From: Lysobacteraceae bacterium
GTDB taxonomy: Bacteria; Pseudomonadota; Gammaproteobacteria; DSM-19610
DNA length: 12,158 bases
Reading direction: 5' to 3'
Assembly: GCA_020201295.1 (NCBI GenBank)
Contig: JAIVHA010000136.1
Location: 1 to 12,158, forward strand
Part shown: piece by piece, positions 6,586 to 12,158 of the stretch
Numbering within the stretch: the stretch's first letter is position 1
Layout: the number at the start of each line of letters is the position of its first letter
Notes under the pieces: model-generated
What the model saw: the letters and a program-made list of their open reading frames with translations, nothing else
What the model was told of the DNA's origin: nothing
Databases searched by the model: none
Made by a program: the position numbers and the translations under genes

Positions 6586-7348
6586 CGTCACCCCACAGGG
6601 TACCGCCAGGCCCGCTGGCGCCCAGATCTGCTTCGGTCGGGTGCTGCACCACCGCCTGCTGCCGACGCCGCACCGTTTCAACTACCCGGTGTATTTCCTG
6701 CGTCTGCCCATGCACCGGCTCGATACGGTTGCGGTTCCCGGCTTTTCAGTAAACCGCTTCAACCTGCTCAGTTTCCACGAAGCCGACCATGGTGATGGCG
6801 GCGACGCCCTGGCCTGGGCGCGCGGCTTGCTGGCGCAGCATGACATCGAGGCCGATGGCGAGATCTGGCTGACGACTTTTCCGCGCGTGCTGGGCTATGC
6901 CTTCAAGCCGGTGAGCTTCTGGCACTGCCATGCCCGTGATGGCCGCCTGTGCGCGGTGCTGGCCGAGGTCAACAATACCTTCGGCGAACACCATGTGTAC
7001 CTGCTGCGTACCTCGAATCCCGGCGCCGCCTTGCAGGCGGAAAAGGTCTTCCACGTCTCGCCCTTCCTGGCCGTGCGCGGGCGCTATCGCTTTTCATTCG
7101 GGGTCGGCGCGGACCGCTTCAGGGCGCGTGTGGACTACGACGCCGACGGCGGGGAAACCCTGCGCACCGCCTGGTGGGGCCAGAGTGAGGCATTGACTTC
7201 CCGTGCCTGCCTGCGCGCCTTCTTTCTGTACCCCCTGATGACCTGGAATGTCGTCTTCCGCATCCACCTGCAGGCCTTGCGCCTGTTCCTGAAGCGGATT
7301 CCCTTCCACCGTAAGCCGCCTGCGCCCCTGAACGAGGTAACCGAATGA
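6575..7348 (+). CDS. DUF1365 (COG3496) family protein
   Basis: 257 residues from TTG 6575 (TTG 6548 is the alternative). The conserved N-terminal block ICFGRVLHHRLLPTPHRFNY (residues 18-37) requires a start upstream of it, and no ATG is available. Other DUF1365 hallmarks follow: FNLLSFHEADHG, PRVLGYAFKPVSFWHCH, NTFGEHHVYLL and KVFHVSPF, rich in conserved His, Asn and aromatic residues. The biochemical role is unknown. The family nearly always travels with COG2907 and Cfa-like proteins. In R. sphaeroides a DUF1365 protein (RSP1090, recalled from the literature) was reported to be needed, with a Cfa-like protein, for the singlet-oxygen response. The gene overlaps its upstream neighbour by 11 nt and its downstream neighbour by 4 nt (ATGA), implying translational coupling. 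A membrane-lipid modifying or partner role is inferred. Confidence 0.88.
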   Translation: MRPDVTPQGTARPAGAQICFGRVLHHRLLPTPHRFNYPVYFLRLPMHRLDTVAVPGFSVNRFNLLSFHEADHGDGGDALAWARGLLAQHDIEADGEIWLTTFPRVLGYAFKPVSFWHCHARDGRLCAVLAEVNNTFGEHHVYLLRTSNPGAALQAEKVFHVSPFLAVRGRYRFSFGVGADRFRARVDYDADGGETLRTAWWGQSEALTSRACLRAFFLYPLMTWNVVFRIHLQALRLFLKRIPFHRKPPAPLNEVTE

Positions 7349-8556
7349 ATACCGCCCGCCTGACAAATCCCGCCATCGTCGCGCGTGCCCCCTGGTATGC
7401 GCGCCAGGTTATCCGCCTGCTCGAGGACATGGGGCACGGCTGCCTGCATCTCCAGTTGCCGAACGGCATGGCCGTCACGCTCGGTCATGGCCAGCCGGAT
7501 GCCCACCTGCAGGTCCACCAATGGAGCATGTTTCGCGATGTGCTCACGCAGGGGGATATTGGTTTTGCAGAGGCCTATATCGCCGGTGCCTGGGACACCC
7601 CGGACCTGGCCGGCCTGCTGTGCCTGCTGGCCCGCAATCGCGATGACCTGGAGCAGGCCATCTATGGACGCTGGTGGGGCCGGCTGTACAACCGCCTGCG
7701 GCACCTGCGCAACGCCAATTCCCGGGCCGGGTCACGGCGCAATATCGCCGCCCATTACGACCTGGGCAATGCCTTCTATGGTGTGTGGCTCGATCGCAGC
7801 ATGACCTATTCCAGCGCCTGCTTCGCAGGCAATCACAACCAGTCGCTCGAAGCGGCGCAGGCCAACAAGTACCAGCACATGATCGATTTGCTGGGACTGG
7901 AAGGCAGCGGATCCATCCTCGAGATCGGTTGCGGCTGGGGTGGCTTCGCGGAACACGCCGCCCGTGTCTCCGGGCATCGCGTGCGCGGCATTACCCTGTC
8001 CCGCGAGCAGTTGGACTATGCCCGCAGGCGCATCGAACAGGCCGGCCTGGCGCGCCAGTGCAGTTTCGCCTTCCAGGATTACCGCGAGGAAGCCGGACAG
8101 TACGATGGCATCGTCTCCATCGAGATGTTCGAAGCGGTGGGCGAGGCCTATTGGCCGACCTATTTCGATACGCTCAAGAAGGTGCTCAAGCCTGGCGGCC
8201 GTGCCGCAGTGCAGACCATTCTCATTAATGATGCCTTGTTCGATCGCTATCGCCAGGGTAGCGATTTTATCCAGCGTTACGTGTTTCCCGGCGGCATGCT
8301 GCCCAGCCCGCGACGCTTCGTAGAAGAAGCGAAACGCGCCGGCTTCGCGGTCACCCGCCAGGAACGCTTCGGTCTCGACTATGCGGAGACCCTGGCGCGC
8401 TGGAGCCAGACCTTCCTGGCGCGCAAGGAGGAGGTGAAGCAGCTCGGCTTCGACGATCGTTTCGTCCGTATCTGGCACTTCTACCTGGCCTATTGCGAGG
8501 CCGGCTTCCGCGCCGGTTCCATCGATGTGGCGCAATTCCGGCTTGAGCATGCGTAG
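7345..8556 (+). CDS. Cfa-like SAM-dependent fatty-acyl methyltransferase (COG2230), bicarbonate-ligand histidine replaced
   Basis: 403 residues, ATG within the ATGA overlap, GAGGT at 7334-7338. An N-terminal domain (about 1-130) precedes the core: AAHYDLGNAFYGVWLD (135-150), SAM motif LEIGCGWGGFAEHAA (192-206), GITLSREQLDYA (215-226), QDYRE (244-248), SIEMFEAVGEAYW (258-270), YVFPGGMLPS and FGLDYAETLARW (342-353). It transfers a methyl group from SAM to an unsaturated acyl chain. By my alignment to E. coli Cfa, Glu239 is Glu263 and Tyr317 is Tyr346, but His266 is Gln290, and Cys139 falls on Ser157 in YSSACF. The lost His side chain helps hold the bicarbonate base that completes ring closure, so a methylated or methylenated product (as for BfaB/UfaM-type enzymes) is more likely than cyclopropane. 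Third gene of the operon; overlaps the next by 8 nt. Confidence 0.93.
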   Translation: MNTARLTNPAIVARAPWYARQVIRLLEDMGHGCLHLQLPNGMAVTLGHGQPDAHLQVHQWSMFRDVLTQGDIGFAEAYIAGAWDTPDLAGLLCLLARNRDDLEQAIYGRWWGRLYNRLRHLRNANSRAGSRRNIAAHYDLGNAFYGVWLDRSMTYSSACFAGNHNQSLEAAQANKYQHMIDLLGLEGSGSILEIGCGWGGFAEHAARVSGHRVRGITLSREQLDYARRRIEQAGLARQCSFAFQDYREEAGQYDGIVSIEMFEAVGEAYWPTYFDTLKKVLKPGGRAAVQTILINDALFDRYRQGSDFIQRYVFPGGMLPSPRRFVEEAKRAGFAVTRQERFGLDYAETLARWSQTFLARKEEVKQLGFDDRFVRIWHFYLAYCEAGFRAGSIDVAQFRLEHA

Positions 8557-9058
8557 GCTGCCCGTCGCCTGCCTGCTCCTGCTGCTCGCCTCCCTGGCAA
8601 GCGCCGGCCCGGTCGGGGTCCCGGTTCCTTTCGAGCCGGTGCAGGTGGGGCAGGGCACCTTACGGTACCTGGGGTTGCGCATCTACGATGCGACGCTCTG
8701 GGCCCCGTCAGGCGGCTGGCGGGCCAATGGACCCTATGTGCTGGAGCTGACCTACGCCCGCGGCATTGCCGGTGCCAGGCTGGCGGCCAGTACGGTCGAG
8801 GAAATCCGTAAGCAACGCAGCCTGTCGCCAGCGAAGCTGCAGGCCTGGGAACAGCGCTTGCAGGCGCTGTTTCCCGATGTCGAAGCGGGTGATCGCCTGG
8901 CCGCCATCCGCATCCCCGGACAGGGGATCGCCTTCCATTCCGGCGCGCGACGCCTGGGCTCGATCGAGGATGAATGGTTCGCCGACGCCTTCTTCGGTAT
9001 CTGGCTGGGCGCTGACACCCGCAAGCCCGATCTCCGCGCCCGCCTGCTGGGCGGCTGA
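8549..9058 (+). CDS. Secreted chalcone-isomerase-like protein (PF16036-like)
   Basis: 169 residues. The start at ATG 8549 gives a clean Sec signal peptide: Arg2-Arg3, a Leu-rich core, and cleavage after A-S-A at residue 19, so the protein is periplasmic. The mature part has the pattern of bacterial chalcone-isomerase-like proteins: QGTLRYLGLRIYDATLW, then YVLELTYARGI, then TVEEIRKQ, and a late IAFHSG...FADAFFGIWLG strand-helix. These share the fold of plant chalcone isomerases and fatty-acid-binding CHI-like proteins but usually lack the flavonoid catalytic set, so fatty acid or lipid binding is a better guess than flavonoid chemistry. It sits between the methyltransferase (8-nt overlap) and the transporter (11-nt gap), which places it in the same lipid pathway. 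Confidence 0.8.
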   Translation: MRRLPVACLLLLLASLASAGPVGVPVPFEPVQVGQGTLRYLGLRIYDATLWAPSGGWRANGPYVLELTYARGIAGARLAASTVEEIRKQRSLSPAKLQAWEQRLQALFPDVEAGDRLAAIRIPGQGIAFHSGARRLGSIEDEWFADAFFGIWLGADTRKPDLRARLLGG

Positions 9059-9069
9059 GGCGGCGAACC

Positions 9070-10305
9070 ATGGCTGCTCTCGGTCGCTATTCGATTCTCG
9101 CCTACGGAGGCCTGGGTCTGCCCCTGGCCTTTGCCGCCTTGCCCCTGTATGTGCACCTGGCACCTTTTTACAGCGTATATCTCAGCCTGACCTTGCTGGG
9201 CATGGTCCTGCTCGGCCTGCGCTTTCTCGATGCCGTCATCGATCCGCTGCTCGGCGCACTCTTCGACCGTTTTCCCTACCCCCGCAGGCTCATCCTGCTT
9301 GCCCTGCCCATGCTGGGACTGGGCTGGCTCGGGCTGTTTCACCCCCCGGATCAGGGGGTGTTGCCCTGGCTGATCTTCATGCTCACGCTCACCACCGTGG
9401 GCTACAGCCTGGCGACGGTGGTACACAATACCTGGGGCGCGCGCATCCATCCGGCCAGTCACGAGCGCACCCGGCTGTTTGCCGCCCGTGAAGGCTTCGG
9501 CCTGGTCGGAGTGGTCCTTGCCGCCACGCTGCCTTTGCTGCTCAGTCCCGATCTCGCCAGTGGTCTGCAGGCCATGGGCTGGGTCTTCCTCGTTCTGCTG
9601 CTGCTGTTCGCGGGTTGGACCTTATGGTCGGCTCCGGCGATGCAGACGCTTCCCGGCCGGCTGCCGCTGCAACGATTCCTGTATCCCCTTGCCAACCCCG
9701 CGTTCAGGCGCTTCGCGCCCGGTTACCTGCTGAACGGGGTGGCGGCTGCCCTGCCCGCGACCCTGGTGATCTTTTTCATCGACGACGTGCTGGAGTTGCA
9801 GGCCTACGGCGGCCTGTTCCTGGGACTGTATTTCATCAGCGGCGCGCTGGGTCTGCCTGCCTGGGTGGCGCTGGCCCGGCGCATCGGCAAGCTCGAGGCC
9901 TGGCTCGTCTCCATGCTCCTCGCGGTCGTCACCTTTGCCGGTGCCTTCTGGCTTGGCAGCGGCGACCTGGCGGGCTTTGCCCTGGTCTGCATCGCCTCGG
10001 GCCTGGCGCTGGGCGCCGACCTGGCACTGCCGCCGGCACTGGTGGCGGACTACATCGATGGCGACCCCCAACCCGTGCCCGGTGCCTACTACGGCCTGCT
10101 GGGTTTCTTCGCCAAGTTTACCCTGGCGCTGGCGGCGGGTCTGGCGCTGCCGTTGCTTGATCTGCTCGGCTACCAGCCCGGCGGCAGCAACACCTGGGCC
10201 CTGTCCGCCACCTATGCGCTGCTTCCCTGCCTGCTCAAGATCACAGCCCTGGGCTGGTTCCTGGCCTGGCGACCACAACTGCAAACAGGAGTCTGTCCAT
10301 GTTGA
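9070..10305 (+). CDS. MFS transporter, GPH sugar:cation symporter-like (MFS_2)
   Basis: 411 residues, with about 12 hydrophobic segments spread along the whole length: an inner-membrane carrier. GAGG at 9057-9060 lies 9 nt before the ATG. The loop motif RFLDAVIDPLLGALFDRF (51-68) is the hallmark D-x3-DP-x2-G-x3-DR of the glycoside-pentoside-hexuronide group, and a Thr/Asn-rich segment near VVHNTWGARIHP (about 117-128) fits too. Despite the family name, members in this operon type sit among lipid and stress genes, so the substrate may be a lipid-derived or other small molecule rather than a sugar. I cannot infer it from sequence. It overlaps the DUF3833 gene by 7 nt. Confidence 0.88.
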   Translation: MAALGRYSILAYGGLGLPLAFAALPLYVHLAPFYSVYLSLTLLGMVLLGLRFLDAVIDPLLGALFDRFPYPRRLILLALPMLGLGWLGLFHPPDQGVLPWLIFMLTLTTVGYSLATVVHNTWGARIHPASHERTRLFAAREGFGLVGVVLAATLPLLLSPDLASGLQAMGWVFLVLLLLFAGWTLWSAPAMQTLPGRLPLQRFLYPLANPAFRRFAPGYLLNGVAAALPATLVIFFIDDVLELQAYGGLFLGLYFISGALGLPAWVALARRIGKLEAWLVSMLLAVVTFAGAFWLGSGDLAGFALVCIASGLALGADLALPPALVADYIDGDPQPVPGAYYGLLGFFAKFTLALAAGLALPLLDLLGYQPGGSNTWALSATYALLPCLLKITALGWFLAWRPQLQTGVCPC

Positions 10306-10826
10306 AGCCGATTGCCATTCTCTGCGCCCTGTTCGGTCTCACGGGCTGTGCCGGTGTAAGCCCGGAGATCTACCGCGGACAGGAACCCAGACTGGATCTT
10401 GCCCGCTACTTCGACGGGCCACTGACGGCCTGGGGCTACTTTGCCGATCGCTCGGGTGCCGTGCAACGGCGCTTCACGGTGAAGATGCACGGTGAATGGC
10501 GCGGCAACGAGGGCACGCTCACCGAAGACTTTTACTGGTCCGATGGCACCACCTCACAGCGTATCTGGCACATCACCCGCCTGGATGATCACCGCTATCG
10601 CGGCCGGGCCGAGGATGTAAAGGGCGAAGCCACCGGCGTTGCCCATGGCAATGCCCTGCAGTGGCGCTACACCCTGTTGCTGCCGGTGGACGGCAAGACC
10701 TATGAAGTCCAGTTCGACGACTGGATGTACCTGATGGACGATGAGGTCATGCTCAACAAATCGGTGATGCGCAAGTTCGGTTTCAAGCTGGGCGAGATCG
10801 TGATCGCCTTCAGGAAGGGCCCATGA
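10299..10826 (+). CDS. DUF3833 family lipoprotein
   Basis: 175 residues, with a strong Shine-Dalgarno AGGAG at 10287-10291, 7 nt before the ATG and inside the transporter gene. Residues 1-17 are a lipoprotein signal ending in lipobox L-T-G-C (Cys17); Ala at +2 suggests the outer membrane. The mature part begins RGQEPRLDLARYFDGPLTAWG, the DUF3833 opening, and continues with alternating strands (RRFTVKMHGEWRGNEGTLTE, YWSDGTTSQRIWHITR, YEVQFDDWMYLMDDEVMLNK), which suggests a beta-rich, possibly calycin-like barrel that could hold a lipid. The function is unknown. It ends in an ATGA overlap with the dehydrogenase gene, so the two are likely translated together. DUF3833 genes recur beside short-chain dehydrogenase and Cfa-like genes in related operons. 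Confidence 0.88.
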   Translation: MLKPIAILCALFGLTGCAGVSPEIYRGQEPRLDLARYFDGPLTAWGYFADRSGAVQRRFTVKMHGEWRGNEGTLTEDFYWSDGTTSQRIWHITRLDDHRYRGRAEDVKGEATGVAHGNALQWRYTLLLPVDGKTYEVQFDDWMYLMDDEVMLNKSVMRKFGFKLGEIVIAFRKGP

Positions 10827-11590
10827 GCCTCAACCCCGGAGTTAGTGACTGGCAGGGACTGCGGGTCTGGCTGATCGGAGCGAGTTCCGGCATCGGCAAG
10901 GCAACGGCGGAAGCCCTGCTGCAAGAGGGCGCGCGCGTGGCCTTGACCAGCCGCAACGAGGCCGCGCTGCAGGCCATGTCCGGCCCCGATGCCCTGGTGG
11001 CGGTGGCGGATGTCACCGACCGTGACAGCCTGCGGACCGCGTTCGATCGCGTGGTCGATGGCCTGGGTGGCATCGACCTCGTCATCCTGAACGCCGGGAC
11101 TCACCGGCCGGTGCGTGCCTGGGAGCTGGACGCCGAATCCGCTGAACAGCTGGTCCGGGTCAACCTCCTGGGTGTCATCAATGCCACGGCCTTGCTGGTG
11201 CCCTATTTCATTGACCGCGGACAGGGACGATTGGCCATCACGGCCAGCGTCGCCGGCTATGGTGGCCTGCCGACCGGCCTGGTGTACGGGGCCACCAAGG
11301 CCGCACTGATCAACTTTGCTGAAACACTGTACCTCGACCTGGCGCCCAGGGGTGTGGTGGTGCACCTGATCAACCCCGGTTTCGTGAAGACGCCGCTCAC
11401 CGACCGCAATGATTTCCGGATGCCGGCCCTGATCAGCAGCGAGGAAGCCGCCAGCGAGATCCTTGCCGGGATGGAGCGTGGTGAATTCGAGATTCATTTC
11501 CCCAGGCGTTTCACGCGGGTAATGAAGTTGCTGCGCCTGTTGCCCTATTCCTGGTATTTCCCACTGGTGCACAGGATCACCGGCCTATGA
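10823..11590 (+). CDS. Short-chain dehydrogenase/reductase (classical SDR)
   Basis: 255 residues; AGGAAGG at 10812-10818 precedes the ATG. The cofactor loop GASSGIG (19-25), Asp63-Val64 at the adenine site, NAG (90-92), structural Asn114 and the triad Ser142-Tyr155-Lys159 are all present, so this should be an active NAD(P)(H)-dependent oxidoreductase. Arg44 after the second strand (TSRNEAAL) leans towards NADP. The substrate is not determinable; an oxidised or carbonyl-bearing acyl group fits the neighbours. The C-terminal tail (EIHFPRRFTRVMKLLRLLPY...WYFPLVHRITGL) is basic and hydrophobic and may sit on the membrane surface. 4-nt ATGA overlaps at both ends make it part of a coupled block. 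Confidence 0.93.
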   Translation: MSLNPGVSDWQGLRVWLIGASSGIGKATAEALLQEGARVALTSRNEAALQAMSGPDALVAVADVTDRDSLRTAFDRVVDGLGGIDLVILNAGTHRPVRAWELDAESAEQLVRVNLLGVINATALLVPYFIDRGQGRLAITASVAGYGGLPTGLVYGATKAALINFAETLYLDLAPRGVVVHLINPGFVKTPLTDRNDFRMPALISSEEAASEILAGMERGEFEIHFPRRFTRVMKLLRLLPYSWYFPLVHRITGL

Positions 11591-12015
11591 ACGTACTTGA
11601 TTCCCTGTGTGACTATTTCGAAGGACTCGGCCTCGATACGCTGCATCAGCTGGAGCGCTATTACGCGACCGACACCTGGTTCAAGGATCCCTTTCATGAA
11701 GTCAGGGGCGTGGAGGCGGTACGGACCATACTGCGCCACACCTTCATCAAGCTTCCTGACGCCCGTTTTTACGTTGGCAGGCGATTCTCCGATGCCGACC
11801 GCCACGGGGTGATTCTATGGGAAATGAAGTTCACCATGCCCCTGACGCGCCAGCCGAGCTGCATCAAGGGCGCCAGTCACATCGAATTCGACGCTGACGG
11901 CAAGGTTATCGCTCATCGCGACTACTGGGATGCGGCCGAGGAACTCTATGGGCAATTGCCGGTATTGAAATGGTTGATGCGCGCCCTGGCGCACCAGGCC
12001 GCCGCCAAGGTTTGA
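11587..12015 (+). CDS. NTF2-like/SnoaL-like small protein
   Basis: 142 residues, ATG in a 4-nt overlap with the dehydrogenase stop, AGGAT upstream at 11573-11577. The pattern is that of the nuclear transport factor 2 cone fold: an N-terminal helix ending in LERYYATDTWFKDPFHEVRG (residues 21-40), a helix with VEAVRTILRHTF, then long strands (VGRRFSDADRHGVILWEMKF, SHIEFDADGKVIAHRDYWD) and a C-terminal helix. The DPF and HRDYWD segments are typical of SnoaL-like members, which bind or isomerise hydrophobic ring compounds, though many are only binding proteins. No signal peptide: cytoplasmic. Last gene of the operon; after it come only the third REP hairpin and sequence without genes. Confidence 0.85.
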   Translation: MNVLDSLCDYFEGLGLDTLHQLERYYATDTWFKDPFHEVRGVEAVRTILRHTFIKLPDARFYVGRRFSDADRHGVILWEMKFTMPLTRQPSCIKGASHIEFDADGKVIAHRDYWDAAEELYGQLPVLKWLMRALAHQAAAKV

Positions 12016-12059
12016 TGCTGATGGGGTAGTCGTTGCACGCCTTCGGGAACAGGACATCC

Positions 12060-12123
12060 TGTAGGAGCGGCGCAAGCCGCGATGCGAGGCTGGCCCCGTA
12101 TCGCGGCTTGCGCCGCTCCTACA
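12060..12123. repeat. REP-type hairpin, copy 3
   Basis: Arms 12060-12083 and 12100-12123 are perfectly complementary over 24 nt with a 16-nt loop. The termini (TGTAGGAGCGGC and GCCGCGAT) match copies 1 and 2, but the centre is GCAAG rather than CTTGG or CTTCGG. Changes in both arms agree, so the stem is kept. It follows the last operon gene by 44 nt and could protect the transcript's 3' end. There is no T-run for intrinsic termination. The remaining bases to 12158 hold no recognisable gene. Confidence 0.87.
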
Positions 12124-12158
12124 ATCGTCACCCGATTTTGTAAGCCTCAATAGAGGAT

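Noticed and set aside
5797..6681. 294-residue open frame on the minus strand across two operon genes
   Set aside because: It spans antisense of the FAD oxidoreductase and the DUF1365 gene start, is Gln/His/Gly-rich and has no ribosome-binding site or motif.
6548..7348. DUF1365 start at TTG 6548
   Set aside because: It gives nine extra residues without a good ribosome-binding site, while TTG 6575 has GGGAG 7 nt upstream; it cannot be fully excluded.
12060..12123. Hairpin after the last operon gene as an intrinsic terminator
   Set aside because: It has no T-run after either arm and shares its sequence with the two other REP copies, so it is a repeat first; a role in mRNA 3' stability remains possible.

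Overview
The window is GC-rich and gene-dense, and reads as chromosome of a gammaproteobacterium. YdbH/YnbE/YdbL envelope genes, an RlmD with the E. coli cysteine spacing, a PolB-like 3'-5' exonuclease and three REP-type hairpins with TAGGAGCGGC ends all point that way. A sulfur-oxidiser or Chromatiales-like lineage is plausible, but the sequence alone does not settle it. I see no tRNA, rRNA, CRISPR array, transposase or phage gene.

Layout. (1) 1-1738, rightward: the C-terminal part of a YdbH-type protein, then a single gene that fuses the YnbE lipoprotein to YdbL. E. coli makes these as two proteins. Together they are an intermembrane lipid-transport/bridging module. (2) 1739-4198, rightward: a DEDDy 3'-5' exonuclease and the 23S rRNA methyltransferase RlmD. 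A REP hairpin lies before the exonuclease. A 187-bp composite palindrome lies between the two genes: a perfect 31-bp inverted repeat enclosing a second REP hairpin. (3) 4203-5120, leftward: a MerR-family regulator with a cobalamin-binding domain of the CarH/LitR type, ending 4 bp from the end of rlmD. (4) 5121-5316: a divergent control region with two inverted copies of an 18-bp site and a promoter candidate in each direction. (5) 5317-12015, rightward: an eight-gene operon, tightly packed with mostly overlapping genes. The order is FAD oxidoreductase (COG2907), DUF1365, Cfa-like methyltransferase, chalcone-isomerase-like secreted protein, GPH-type MFS transporter, DUF3833 lipoprotein, short-chain dehydrogenase, NTF2-like protein. 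(6) 12016-12158: a third REP hairpin.

How the parts fit. The regulator has the W-x9-E-H and E-x-H-x-x-G motifs that hold adenosylcobalamin in CarH-type photoreceptors. It sits back to back with an operon whose core is known from singlet-oxygen and light-response regulons of other Proteobacteria. The Cfa-like enzyme lacks the histidine that binds bicarbonate in true cyclopropane synthases and has Gln instead. It is therefore more likely to make a methyl- or methylene-branched acyl chain, which the flavoenzyme and DUF1365 partner could process further, possibly towards furan-type fatty acids. My working model is a light- or B12-controlled membrane-lipid modification operon with periplasmic, outer-membrane and transport accessories. 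The regulation and the final product are inferred, not shown.
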